Source of the DNA: Denticeps clupeoides
Taxonomy: Eukaryota > Chordata > Actinopteri > Clupeiformes > Denticipitidae
DNA: 64,000 bases
Assembly (NCBI RefSeq): GCF_900700375.1
Contig: NC_041720.1
Location: forward strand, 4,399,055-4,463,054
Direction: 5' to 3'
A program made the position numbers and the translations under genes. The number at the start of each line of letters is the position of its first letter. The first letter of the stretch is position 1. Under the pieces are notes generated by a model that saw nothing but the letters and a program-made list of their open reading frames with translations, was not told where the DNA came from and did not search any database. Of this stretch, positions 1 to 12,162 are shown piece after piece.

Positions 1-2700
1 ATACACCAATAACTAAGCAGTAAAATGCATTTGGAATTATTTGAAATGGGAAATTACAACATAATTAATCAATTAATTAATTATTTAATTATTTAATCGT
101 TTAAATGGTACAAAGATTATAAAAAACCAAAAAATAATTTAATATTCATGTTTTTTATTTGGTCAAATTTAGAATATTTTGAATAACATTGAATAACTCT
201 AATAACGGATGATTGGTTTGGCTGTGTCCATGTAGGAATCGAAACCGAGATGTTCAAGTTTTTCTAATTCCTGTTAAATTGAAGTAATTAATGATGTTTG
301 AATTTCCCATTTTAAATAATTCATGACAAGTTTTATAATTAAATTATTGATGTATTTATCTATTTATTTATCTACCTATTTATTTTTGGCACTTTTCATA
401 GAAATAAAATGCTGAACATCAATTAATCCTTATTGCTTTAGAAATATTTATTAAAGCAGCAGTTTGTAAAACAGGAAAATGAAATTCATATTTTAGAAGT
501 GAGCACTGACTTCCATTTTTCACAGTACTTCAACGGACGTGAAGAGGGGTATCTTCTGGATTTACAGATGAAAACTAAAAGTGACTGCTGATGGTAAGGA
601 GAACTACCCACCCAGCCACTTCTGTTGGTGTGTAATTATTTCTGATGCCCAGAAAATGAACTTGTTTTCATAAACAAAGATTTAGAAGCGGGGGGGGGCC
701 GTGGGCATGATTGAAAGATGTCACACATCCTACTTCCTTATTCTGGACAATGCGTCGATACGTCACATGCCAAGGTGTAGCGCAGCATCGTCTCCTCCCT
801 TTTTACCCCCGTTTTCCTCCATTCTCTACACTCCTAATGCCCCTTGTATACAGACATGACCACGTCCAATTTATCAATGTTTTATTTTAAGCCTTCTGAT
901 GGGTGAACTGAATGGAAGATCACCCCGGTGTTCTGGTGGCCCTCTCTGGGGTTCAGACATACATCTTTGTTTGTAAAGAGTCCTGCCATGAATTAAAAAG
1001 TGAAATGGATGGATGATATCAATTATTACTATTGTAATTGTATATCTAGATTGAAAAAAAAACAAAGAGTTGCTGCTCTCTGCGGGTAAACCTGCGACTT
1101 GGGCAAATATGGAATCTGAACGGGAGGGTAGCAGGCAGCTGCAAAATGGATCATCTTATAAAGACACTGCAGTAAAACAAGACAAAAGAAATGATTTCAT
1201 CCCCTCTTCCTCCTCCTCGTCCTCCTCTTTGTGGCTCTTAATTGATTTGTCGGCAGGGGGAAGGCAGGAAGGGGCGCGCGCCACTCAGCGATCGTCAACC
1301 AGTCGTCACGCGGCGCTTATGAGCGCCACTCGGGTGTGATGCAGGGGGTGGAGGAGGCCGCGCCGAACTTTATGACGCGTAGCCGGGCTTTTCGCACCAC
1401 TGACACACTTCCTGTGGGAGGCTTAACTCGGCGGGGGTGTCCGGCTGGACAGACCATCAGCCACGGCCACGCCCGGAGATCCTCACCCCCACACCACCAC
1501 CACTGGTGTTCAGCTGGAACCGGGAACCAGAAATGGGCTTCTGGGTCAGAAGATGGTTTATTTTTTCTTCTATACCGTCCTACCCTGCGTGGCGTGTAAT
1601 GGAAGCTCACATCAAATACACATGTGTTTGGTTAAAACGAAAATATATATAGATTTTATATATGAGGCCAAAGTGCACCACAGGGCAGCTCTGAAAACAC
1701 ATCAAGCTTTTCACGTCCATGAAGATTAAAGTTGAGAAATGGTGAGAGGGTTCACAGGGTGCAGAATTCGCTGCTTTTGCAAATTTGTCCCCACTGTCAG
1801 CTGACCTGGCTCTGACGATTTCAACATACGAGGTGATGGGGAGCAACCAGTGGCCTGGTTGATGATTTGGCCGGTTTGCGGAGAAGGGTGTGGTCGCCAC
1901 GCAGGCACATCACTGATGAAGGGACAGAACTGGACTGCCACACACCGCACATTACCTACACGGTATACGAGTTTCCTAATGAAAGAGGAAGCGTTCTGTT
2001 ATTTACCATAATTCTAATATTATTCGTATTATCTGATCTGGATCCAGCTCAGGGAACTCAGGGCACTCAGATCCCGTGGAAAATCATGAACACACACACA
2101 CGCACACAACATTCCACACATTTACAACCCATCTGAAAAAAGCATAAAATGTGTCATGGACGAGCTTTTGGGTTTTAATGTGCAGTTTTGTCTTCGCGCC
2201 GGTATTTTACTGTTTGCTGTTATAAAACCCAACTCCAAAAATCGGACGAGACAAAAGAACGAAGTGAAATGATTACACGCCGTATGCCACTTCCAAGAGT
2301 GCTGAAATTAACGAGTTATTCCATCAAAGTTTTTACGGCCCTGCGGCTTTTGTTTGCCCGCCACCATTAAAAATGTCCCATCGGCTCACATTTTATGGTG
2401 TTTATCATAAAAAGATGAAAAAAAAAAAAAAAAAAAAGTCATAAAAAGCCGAATTCTCTTGACGATTCTTCTTCTCGGCTCAGTCAGCAGTTGGTGCTCC
2501 GGATCTGGTTCTGCGGTACCATTGCCGTACAGCCGCCATCAGTAAAACTGGCGTCATTAAACGGCTGATTTCAGATGGACGAGTGTGAATGTTTCCGATT
2601 AATTTTATTTGTCCTCTGGCCGTGGCGGAGCCCAGCTGAAAAACAGCCGATTCGAAGTTTCACCCCACTTCGAACCATCAAGACGTTATGGCAAGGGTGG
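1..2700. other. Non-coding stretch, no gene seen
   Basis: AT-rich sequence to about 0.9 kb, then mixed composition. The open frames here are short, overlap one another on both strands, and show no family resemblance or paired splice sites. I see no recognisable element beyond short homopolymer runs, such as A at about 2418-2437 and G at 691-699. Confidence 0.5.
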
Positions 2701-2709
2701 GTATTGCGT

Positions 2710-2744
<35 letters not shown>

Positions 2745-3353
2745 CTTGTTCTTAAGATTCCTGGGGTTAAGCTTAGGGGCAGATTTAGGTTTATGGTTAA
2801 AAAAGATTTGTTTCTTTCAGGTACTTACACAATTGTAATATACATGTTATATGCTTATTACACACTATCCTCATAAGCATACAAAACCAAACCTGTGTGT
2901 GTATGCATGTCAGCGGCACTTAAACAATTATAATAAATATATTACACACTTACATTAGGTCCCCACAAACCCATTACACTTGTTTGTTCTTTAGGTCCCT
3001 GGAGTTCATAATGAAAAAATCATAAAAGTATTGTTTATGCACATTTTGTTTTACACATTTTTTAATTTATCCTCACAGTTATGAAACAATGTGTGTATAT
3101 TTATTATTTTGGTTCCTCAAAGTTTAGTTTATATTTTTAGCTTTAGGATTAGAAATGTCTTATTATTTAGAGGAACTTACAGATATTATACATCTGACAC
3201 AAGTCCTCACAAACCTAACAACTAATAGTGCGTTTTAAACAACTAAATGTGTGTCTGTGTATTTGTTCCTTATGTTACTCATGTTACATATTTATTTGAA
3301 AGTCCCATATGTATTACTCGAGGTTCTCACAGACATTCAATAACTAATGTGTG

Positions 3354-3402
<49 letters not shown>
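2701..3402. repeat. Degenerate GT-containing tandem satellite
   Basis: A (TG)n tract at 2713-2741 is followed by at least three diverged units. Each has a 'tc(c/t)(c/t)cacaaac'-like block, a run near 'aactaatgtgtg', then 'ttgttc(c/t)tt', at about 2960-3000, 3205-3270 and 3325-3400. The block ends in a long (GT)n at 3359-3402. It looks like an old minisatellite seeded by microsatellite DNA. Confidence 0.5.
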
Positions 3403-3408
<6 letters not shown>

Positions 3409-3871
3409 CTTCTCATCCTCTACCTTTAAAGACTTGATTATGTGTCTCCCGTCTGTCTGTCTCTCTGTATGGCGAGTCGCAGTGTCTGTCTACCCCCACT
3501 GGGAATATTTGTTGATCTTGGCTATTGGGAAAATGCAGTTCTGGGAATCCTGCAGAGATCGAAAGCCTCGGAAAGGAATGTGAGGACCGTCGGAGCTGAA
3601 AAATGCTGTGACGGGCAGGACCGAGGGCCAATCAGGTCAAAGCCTTGTGGCTATCCACCTGGCCCATGAGTGTGTGTGTACGTAGGCTATATAAAACTCA
3701 AAACCTACATTCTTGCCTGCCCTCCTCCACCTCCTTCCTGCTTTTTCCCATTTTCTCCATGCTCCCCCCCCGTTCTGCCCCACCCTGTTCTGCCCCCAAC
3801 TGAACAACTGCTTTTAATTCTCCAAGACAAACGACCGCTTGTCAATCAGCCCTCAAACCCCCCACCACCGG

Positions 3872-3899
3872 AGTGTGTGTGTGTGTGTGTGTGTGTGTT
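3872..3899. repeat. (TG)n microsatellite
   Basis: Uninterrupted GT dinucleotide run in non-coding sequence. Confidence 0.8.
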
Positions 3900-4375
3900 A
3901 GACGGGCACGCATTCAGCACCTGCACATCACACAGATTCCCATTGGCAAAACACACAGGGCATCTTGTCATAACACACACACCCACCCACACACCTCCTG
4001 CTGCAGCCCTTTCCTGCCGTCTGCTTTTTTCTCTTCATGAGCTCCGAATCGTTACATCAATAACATTTCACATTTGTCTCCGCTACACAGCACCGCCAGG
4101 GCGGGGCAGGCGGCCAGGGCAGGGCGGGGCCGAGGGCGCTGAGATGAAGCCTGTCGAATATAACACTTTTCCCTGTCATCACCGGTAAACTTGACCTCTG
4201 ACCCTGACCCTCAGTCAGAGCTGAGCTCTGTTCTCAGCAAGGGCAGCCATCTTGGCTCAAATCCCATTCACCATGTAAAACCGCTGCTCTTGCAGAGAAA
4301 GGGGTGTGTTTGCGAAGCTGGGTGAGTATTAAAAACCATTACGGCACCGCACTAGTGACATGTTAGAAGTGGTGA

Positions 4376-4572
4376 GAGGATGTAGTAACCTAGTGGGTAT
4401 CACACTTGCCTACAGAGGACTACAGAGTCACAGGTTCAAACCCCACTTACTACCATTGTGTCCCTGAGCAAGACACTTAACCCTAAGTTGATCCAGGGAG
4501 ACTGTCCCTGTAACTACTGATTGTAAGTCGCTCTGGATAAGAGCATCTGATAAATGCCATAAATGTAAATGT
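4376..4572 (+). mobile_element. tRNA-derived SINE, family 2
   Basis: The head has an A-box-like 'taacctagtgggta' and a B-box-like 'ggttcaaaccc', so it derives from a tRNA. The body 'ccctgagcaagacacttaaccc' and the tail 'ctctggataagagcatct' recur at 17747, 19640 and 38693 in this window. This is the most complete of the four copies. Confidence 0.8.
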
Positions 4573-5714
4573 AGGATGTCAGGGTGATAATATGACTTTT
4601 AGCCAATCGGAGCACTTGGTCAGAATCCCACACAGTGGCCCACTGCTCTCCTCCAATCTAAAAGAAGTGACAGGACCTTTCTGCTCCTTTCTACATCTGG
4701 TCTGACGGTCTGCTGTCCATCTGCGGAAGAAAGATTTGTTTCAGCCCTTCATCTGTCTGGCAAGGAAGTCTGGAGCAGTGACCTTTGAACTCTAACCCAC
4801 ACACACAAAACCCCTGTGGCACCGGCAGGTGCATTTTTCTGCCACAAGTCCTTCATTTTTTAATTAGAAGTGGGGGTGAGGGACAGAAAATTGAGCCAGG
4901 TGGACAAAATTCCACTGTGTGTGTGTCTGTGTGTGTTTTAAAGGACGTCTCGGTTCATTAAAACAAACAGCTTGACTTCTCATGAATCACATCTGAACTG
5001 TCACGGTGGTTTCATACTTTTTATTATGACTGGACCTTGTATTTGTCCAGTTGTGGCACACGTTCCACTCTAGACGGAAGAAACCTTTCCACAGAAGCAC
5101 CCACGACCCGGCAGAACTGTCCAGAAAACAGGGCCATTGGCGGCCTTTTGAGTGTCATATTTAATGGCGTGTGTGTATGTGTTGGTTGTGTAATTTGTGG
5201 CATAGTGTGTTTTTGTGTCGCTGTGTGCGTATTGAAGGAAAGTGTGTGTTTTTCTATTTTGTGTGTAAGTGTGTGTGGCTGTTTTGTGTGCAGGTCAGTG
5301 TGTATTTATTGGTTGTGTGTGTGTTTAGTAATGGGGGGTAAATGTCGTTCCCAGCATGCCCTAATAAATAAAATTAAACTGTAATCTGTTTGGTGTGCCG
5401 AGTGAAATAATAAACCCTGTTCCCTGCTTATTTTTCGGCCCATATTTATTTTTCCGGGACATTTTCCCGCGTCTCCAGTCCCCTCGTTGGGCCGCCGCCG
5501 TGTCTACCGACCACGGAGGGTCGCCGGTGGCGGAGAAGCGCTCTTCGACCCAGTACCAGCTCAGCTGCCGAGCGGCGTTCCCAGAATCCCGCTGCTGTGT
5601 GAGGGAACGCCGTCACAGCCGAGCAGGAAGTGCTGAAAGAGCCGTTAAACGCATGAGGGATCGTCGAGGGAACGGAGGAACAGTTATTGGTTATAAAATC
5701 CAGGCAGGGCTAGA

Positions 5715-5728
5715 AACACACACACACA

Positions 5729-5781
<53 letters not shown>
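5715..5781. repeat. Compound (AC)n(GA)n microsatellite
   Basis: A short AC run changes to about 24 GA units. A (GAG)n run follows at about 5860-5881. Confidence 0.85.
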
Positions 5782-5784
<3 letters not shown>

Positions 5785-6531
5785 CATGAATGTCAGCGTA
5801 GAAAGAAAAAGTTTAAAGAAAAAGGAGCAGATGAACAGAAAAGAAGAAATATGATGGTGAGGAGGAGGAGGAGGAGGAGGAGAACACTCGCTAAGATCTC
5901 ATTAGCCGCCTTCATCCCGCTCGGCTCGGGTTACGGCCGTTAACTGCGGCTTTGAACTTTTACAGGACGCTGAAAGTGAGCCATACCCTAAAACCGAGGA
6001 GGGCTGCAGGGGAGAGCCGACCGGATCAAACCCCGACTTCACACTCCAAATGTCCAGGCCAAGGCTGACCTGGGAATAAACCCCCCCTCTTACACGTCCA
6101 GCATGTTGGGATCTGGCCACTGTAGAAGTGGATCTTACACTAAACCCCGACATCCCAACAGCCCCACGGTTGTCCAAGAAAGCAAAACACTCCGGCTTTT
6201 ACCAAGTCATAAAGTCCAGCAGATCCTGTTCAGCTGCGGTGCGGCGCTGAGGCCCATGAACGGCCTGACGCCAACGAGGCAGAACCAATAAACAGCCCCC
6301 CCGACTCGGACCTGCCAATCAAACAGCGCGCAGCTCGGCGGTTACGAGAATGACCATCACGGACGTTCTCAACTCAAATCTGCTTTCATTCCACATTCAG
6401 CCACTACAAATGATAAAAAACGTTGCTGGGCTGACGTAAAGCTTTTCAGGTCATGCGACACGGAGGTCACGTTGGGATGAATTCTGAAGAAGTTTATTCA
6501 GGCTAAAACACACTGCTACACATGAAACCTG

Positions 6532-6554
6532 CACACACACACACACACACACAC
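6532..6554. repeat. (AC)n microsatellite
   Basis: Short CA run in non-coding DNA. Confidence 0.75.
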
Positions 6555-7181
6555 AGCTGGGATGTAGTCAAAATACATATCATAGTGATCCGTACGGAGA
6601 ATAAAAAAAAAAAGATGCCTCCGCGATCACTCCATGTCATGTGTCATTAATAACTGTTCATTAAGAAACCATCTGCTGAAATGTAGATGTGGATTGATAT
6701 TAATGTTGATAAAAATGTAAATGTATAAAACGTAAAGTGCAAATTCAAGTATTGCAAAAGAAAACTAAACAGACTATTATACAAAACATCATATACACAC
6801 ACACAGTCTGGACAGACCGTAGCTCCCACCCAGACAGCTTCTGCCCGAGGCGAAGCTCCGCCCCCTCCTGTTGACATTTCTAATCATGTCCAGAGTTCCA
6901 TCTCTAGAGATCAAAGGTCAAACTCTGCTTTTTTCCCAGGATTCAATATGCAACCCGCAGACTGGGGCAGTGTTCCTGCGACTCTGATCCCCTCTGAGTC
7001 CAAAACACGCCACATCAGGAGCTGACCAGGAACGGCAGAACCATAAATCATCATCATCGGAGCTGTAGTGTTGAGGCCGCCTGCGCGTGCGCACACAACT
7101 AAAACCACACACACGAAAAGGAGAAAGACACCCAGAGCTGGTGTGTAACGAGACATTAAGCCGCCAGCTCTTTGTGTATAA

Positions 7182-7188
<7 letters not shown>

Positions 7189-7233
<45 letters not shown>
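7189..7233. repeat. (TG)n microsatellite
   Basis: About 22 TG units. Cys-Val and Thr-His open frames across it are artefacts. Confidence 0.85.
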
Positions 7234-7234
<1 letters not shown>

Positions 7235-7650
7235 AACAGATAAATGCGAAAGCAGCCAGGAACATCTCCCGACACATGCTGGGATGCATGGCCCCGCCCC
7301 CCACGCAGCCCCGTTATCTGGCTCTGAAAGGCCTCTCTGTGTCCGGCTCTGTGTCCCCGCGCGCCGCAGGAGGAATCGCAGGATCCGGGGCCAGACCGAA
7401 GGCACAGAACGGGCCCCTCCGCAGGGGCCCCGACACATATACGGTTTCAAACGCCAACCGGGCAAGATAAGCGAAACCTGAGACAACAACAACAAATCTT
7501 CTGGACTGGAGATGAGAAGGAGCGGCGTGCGGTTGTATAAGAGGGAACAATCAGTGCGATTTTGAACAGTGGATAAAAAAGATCATAGAGCAACCTGGTC
7601 AGAAACCCATGCCCCATAGTCACAAAGAGCGTGTGCACTTTCAAAAAAAA

Positions 7651-7880
7651 GTGGTGGCCTAGCGGGTAAGGATACAGACCCATAAACAGAAGGTTGACGG
7701 TTCGTATCCCGACCCACCAAGGTGCCACTGAGCAAAGCACCGTCCCCACACACTGCTCCCCGAGCGCCTGTCATGGCTGCCCACTGCTCACCAAGGACGA
7801 AGGTTAAAAGCAGAGGACACGTTTCACTGCGTGCACTGGGTGCTGTGCCGTGTCACATGTGACAACTAATCACTTTCACA
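7651..7880 (+). mobile_element. tRNA-derived SINE, family 1
   Basis: The head 'gtggcctagcgggtaagg' (A box) and 'ggttcgtatcccga' (B box) are tRNA-like. The body 'ctgagcaaagcaccgtcccc', 'ctgtcatggctgcccactgc' and 'gtgcactgggtgctgtgc' is shared with at least ten other copies or fragments here. This copy is nearly full length. Confidence 0.85.
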
Positions 7881-9200
7881 CTTCATGCATGCATGTTTGG
7901 TCTGATTTGAAGAGAATTTGATGGGAGCATGAAGTCCAGTTACTTCTGCAGATGGTGGAATTCTGGCAGAACTGGCGCCCGCTTGTTCTGCTCCTCAACC
8001 AGCGTTCTCGGGTCACTGAATCCTGGTGCATCCTCGATTAAACCCAAGATTCAACAACACATCCGGGTGTTTCACCTGTACTCCATCTGTACTCCACGTC
8101 TTGTCACCGTGGACACATGAGAGTCTGGGAACGAGTGTGAAGTTGAGGTACATGATGAGGTCATCGGATTGGGTCCCCAGTTTTTGATCCACTATGAAAC
8201 CATCTTTGGCACAGAAGCAATTTAATTACCTACTCACAGTCTTCACAGATGAAATTATTATTTTTACTTTATTTTAGTAAAGTCGCATTCATGAATTATG
8301 GGCAATTTAAATCAAAAGATTTGGATGATATTTTAAGGGAAATTTCCAGCAATTGTACAGCGTCTCAGAGGAAGGGGAAGCCAGGCACAGAAGGGAAAAT
8401 TATGGACATTCATAGTCTGAATTCACTGATTTGCCTCAGTCAAAAAAAAGAAGGCAAAAGTACATCAGGGGGCCAAAGGTGTTCTTCTGGGACAATATCG
8501 GTGTAATGCCAGGATAAAGAAAACCTGAGATGTTCATCACACAGTCACATACACGCAGCAGCGGTTTAAAAATGTGGTGGGCACAATCAACCACACTTAC
8601 TTTCACACACATTTCTAAATTCAGTCAAAATAATGCAAGGGCATTTTATAATGTGGAGAGCAAATAGATTTCAGTTCATTCAACATACACAAGCATGGTG
8701 AAATTTCATAAATATTTTAGGATATATGAATATATGATCAAGCCTGGAACATATTTCATTGCAAATAGTAGGTGTTGGTTTTTACATTTTAAATTAGTAT
8801 ATAAGAGTAGCAATAGTAATATAGTTATGATATTGTTGTTGCGATGATTATTTTAAAAATGGAAACTCACTTTTAATGGGTGTAGATCCTTCAGAAAAAT
8901 AAAAAGTCAAGACGTTGACAGTAAAATTAATACTCATTAGTAACAGTACCAGTTTTTATAACCATGCGTCATATTAAACAGTTTATTTGCGACGGGGTAA
9001 ACAGCCACTTTTTACAGTCAGTACGTCTAAACCGCGTCTCACAGCGCCACCCCGAGGACAAATCGGGACATGTTTCTACATTGTCTCAACTGTGGTGCAT
9101 TTGGACGGATGAATTTTTAGAAAATGTGTTTTCACATTCTATTGTGAACTTATCGTCACAGGAAACAATGATAAAACTTAACTGCGGATGTTAATTCCAC
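7881..9200. other. Non-coding stretch upstream of irak1bp1
   Basis: AT-rich in its second half. I see no gene, repeat family or RNA gene. The GC content jumps at about 9230, where the irak1bp1 promoter begins. Confidence 0.45.
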
Positions 9201-9224
9201 GCTATTCCACGTTGAATTCCTATT

Positions 9225-9600
9225 AACCCCAGAAAACTACATTTCCCGTCCCGCCCCTGAACACGTTGCCGCGGTAACCCCCGACGCCCCCGCCTCTCTG
9301 CGCCGCGATGGCCGCCAGTCCGTCTCGTGTGTTCGCGACGCTGCTCCCGCTCGCCGCGGACGAGAACGCGCCGAGCCCCGGCGGCGGCGCGGGGAGACCG
9401 GCCGCGCGCGCCCGCGAGGTCCAGGTCGCCGGGAGCGCGCAGGTGACCGCGTCCGCCGACCGCGGCGTCGTCGCCGTCCGCGTCGGCAGCAGCAAGGAGG
9501 CGGCCAGCGACGCGCGGTGCAGCGTGGGCCGGCGCCTGGACTACATCCTGCAGACGCTGCGGCAGCGCGGCGTGAAGGTGACGCTTTAGCGACGGCGCCG
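9225..9600. promoter_or_regulatory. CpG-rich promoter and first exon of irak1bp1
   Basis: Very dense CG dinucleotides run from about 9240 to 9600, against AT-rich flanks. They cover the start codon at 9308 and all of coding exon 1, as expected for a CpG-island promoter. No TATA box is evident. Confidence 0.65.
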
Positions 9601-11298
9601 TCTGCTGGCAGAGCAGACTCAATTCTCAGTTTCTAATTTTATTTGTCACGTACAAATGCGCTATCTTATAGCCTTTTAATGTTGTCGTTAAACATTGACA
9701 TGTGTGTAGAATAGTGTTCTCCATCCGCAGACTTTCGCTTGTAGGAGATCATAGATAAATAAACGCTGGCTGTCGCGTTAAATACGTGCGTCTACGGCGG
9801 CGAATACGTCAACAGAGCCGCCATCTTGGGAGGGTCTGGCGCTCGATAGAGAAGCGGTTTTTGAAAACGTAGCATAATTGTATGTTCAAAATATCATCTG
9901 CATGTGTGCATTTTTTCAGTCGAAATAAACTTAAATTACACTCGTACTATGTGCAGAACAATGCAAACACAAACACCACACAAAAGGCCAGCAATGTTTG
10001 CTCAAAGACCCTGCCTTTCTTCATCATGAGCCCTGTAGCCTTTACCACTCACTTTACATTTATATTTACACTTTTATCCAAAGCAACAGGCATCTATATG
10101 AATTTGTAGGGAACTACAGATAATGAACTGTACACAATACATGTTTCAGACAAGGAAAAGTCTTTCTTGGTAAGCATTTACCTGCTTATTTGGATTAAAT
10201 AACTATAGACAGGGCAGGTAGAACTGCATTATATAAGGGTGTCAGAACAGAAAGTTTCCTTATAGAAAATCTTACTTATGAAATGTTATGCCTTGATCCT
10301 TCGTTATTACAGCCGTATGCATTGCAAAAAGCTCGTTATTTTCAGTCGTACCATCAGAGGAGCGTGGTTGATTGAACTTAGAACCCCGTCCAAATATGGC
10401 GGCGGTATTGACACCTGCTAAGATGCTGAGTGTGACATGTAGTGTATATATCTTTGGTAGGAGATCAGTCATTAGTTTACAGAGTTGGGAGAGACCTCTT
10501 GCTTCAGCACTGATGGTTTGGCTGACCCTCTGACCCAAGTCACAGCAGGGTTCCATGTAGCCTATAGAAAAGCAAATTTGGGTGGTTTGATCTGATATGA
10601 CCCTCAGACATCAGATCTGTCGGGGTCGTGGGGGTTACTTTTTTGAAACCCAGACTTTTTTCCTGTCCCAGGACGAGGACACAAGCGTCACCCGGCACAT
10701 CCAGAGACACGAGCAACTCTACAGCGTGGAGGCCGAGGTACAGCCGTCCACAACAGGCGTGCTGAGTGTGTGTTTGGGTCTAATGCTCAACTATGGCTTA
10801 ATATTTCAGCTTCTGTGTCTGTGTGTGTGAGACAGGTCAGAGTGGTGTTCTCTGATTTTGAGAAGATGGAGCAGGTTTGCTTTGTTCTCATGGAGAAGCT
10901 GGACAGGAGTGTCCACATTGGAACTCCACAATTCACTCACAGCGCTGAGAGCTTGAGTATACTGAGGTAAAATATACACACAGACACACACACACACGTA
11001 GTATTTACACATTAACGGTATCCCTTGGTTTCCTAGACGACGAGCGTGTGTAGCAGCGGTGGAAAATGCCCGTTTGAAGGCGAATGAGGTGTGTTGCATT
11101 CTGGGACAGGCCCTTGGTCGTCCTCTTCTGGTTCGAGAGGAGGAGTCACGTGAGTGGGGGTGCGGCCCCTCAGAGGAACCAGCCTCCCAACCTGTGACGC
11201 TGCAAGAGAGGGTGGACCATACCGCTGTCACTGCCTACTCGCGTGTCTTTGTGACCTTTGACCTCAAACCCAAAGAAAGTTCCAGGAGGAAGATGTAG
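9308..11298 (+). CDS. irak1bp1: IRAK1-binding protein 1 (SIMPL), 4 exons
   Basis: Coding exons are 9308-9577, 10672-10737, 10836-10966 and 11037-11298. All have GT-AG borders and matching phases, giving 242 residues. The family is known as an IRAK1-interacting adaptor that supports IL-1/TNF signalling to NF-kB p65 and carries one SIMPL (DUF541-like) domain. The sequence shows the family blocks 'REVQVAGSAQVTASADR', 'VGSSKEAASDARCSVGRR', 'VFSDFEKMEQVCFVLMEK' and 'SRVFVTFDLKPKESSRRK', collinear with the human protein as I remember it. The start lies in a CpG island and gives a Pro/Ala/Gly-rich 35-residue lead-in. The C-terminus is basic. Nothing is missing. It converges with the - strand cluster gene whose stop is at 12163. 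Identity is secure; exon borders are read by eye. Confidence 0.93.
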
Positions 11299-11563
11299 GC
11301 GGCGTATGTGTGTGGCAGCGGGTTTTATGAGGACAGACAAAGGTTTTATATCAACTTGATGTCATCAGATGATGGACATCGTGCTGGAGCAGAAGACAGA
11401 AATGTCTGCTGATTGTCCTCTTGACACGCACACACACATATGGATTTTTCTCCTGTGCCCTGATTTGCATCGACAGAGATTAAGTTTTTTTTTTATGACT
11501 TTTATAACACATGCTGTTCTGCAGACGGAAATCGGTCACTTAGCAAAATGACGCAAAGAGGAA

Positions 11564-11569
11564 AATAAA
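11564..11569 (+). terminator. Poly(A) signal of irak1bp1
   Basis: AATAAA hexamer about 265 bases past the irak1bp1 stop, in an AT-rich 3' UTR. No competing hexamer lies nearer the stop. Confidence 0.6.
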
Positions 11570-12162
11570 GTGACTGAACTGGAGCGTGCGCATTTTATCA
11601 TGGACGCAAGAAAAAAGAAACAACAAATCTTAGGTTGAATGTATTGTTGTGTCCATTTTTAATAATGATGAAATTCATCGATCGAATATGTGAGTGTACG
11701 CTGTCCTGAGTAATAGGACTAAGCGGCTAAGGATCGTCAGTGAGTCGAGAAATGACGCGCATCATGTTCTATGATGGCAAGGGGGTGCCTGTAAAAAAAT
11801 AAAAAGCGTTATTCTAAGGCAGCGATCAGATTTTTTTTTCTCAGACATTTGGTTTGTTCCCAGATGAACCTAAAAAAAAAAAAAAGCACAGGAAAACACA
11901 GCGGTGGCTTGTGACGTTTTTTATTTAGGTCAGAGGTCGTGGATCAACACAACCCTACTGTTTCAAGCATGCTGAGCTTAATTGCTTACTCGCAGTTCCT
12001 TCATTTTGAAATACATTTAAAAGATAGATATATAAACGCTAGGTGTTGCGTTTGCGGTGACGCCAAGTGCAATTATTGGATGCTTTTCTTTGCGGTACAT
12101 TAAGATCTAATAGAAAATTCTGTAAATGCTTCCGTTGGTTTTAACGTTTTAAAGTTTTAAAG

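Larger units (their letters stand above)
4573..7650. other. Non-coding stretch with microsatellites
   Basis: No supported gene. The GC-rich patch at about 5460-5700 and 5890-6300 has open frames but no splice-paired or family-like exon. It holds a compound (AC)(GA) repeat, a GAG run and two CA/TG tracts, listed separately. Confidence 0.45.

Noticed and set aside
3347-3583. Open frames through TG/CA runs, here and at 7087-7495, 14461-14913, 44716-44988 and 48781-49223
   Set aside because: They translate dinucleotide repeats (Cys-Val or Thr-His runs), appear on both strands at once, and have no conserved continuation.
3670-4188. 172-residue + strand open frame
   Set aside because: Pro/His/Thr-rich translation of C-rich and CA-repeat DNA with no splice partners or family resemblance.
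5395-5943. 182-residue + strand open frame
   Set aside because: Much of it is a GA/GAG repeat (Arg-Glu runs), with no start context or domain.
7651-7730. tRNA gene suggested by A and B boxes
   Set aside because: The boxes are followed by the SINE body, the arms do not pair as a cloverleaf, and the same head recurs many times.
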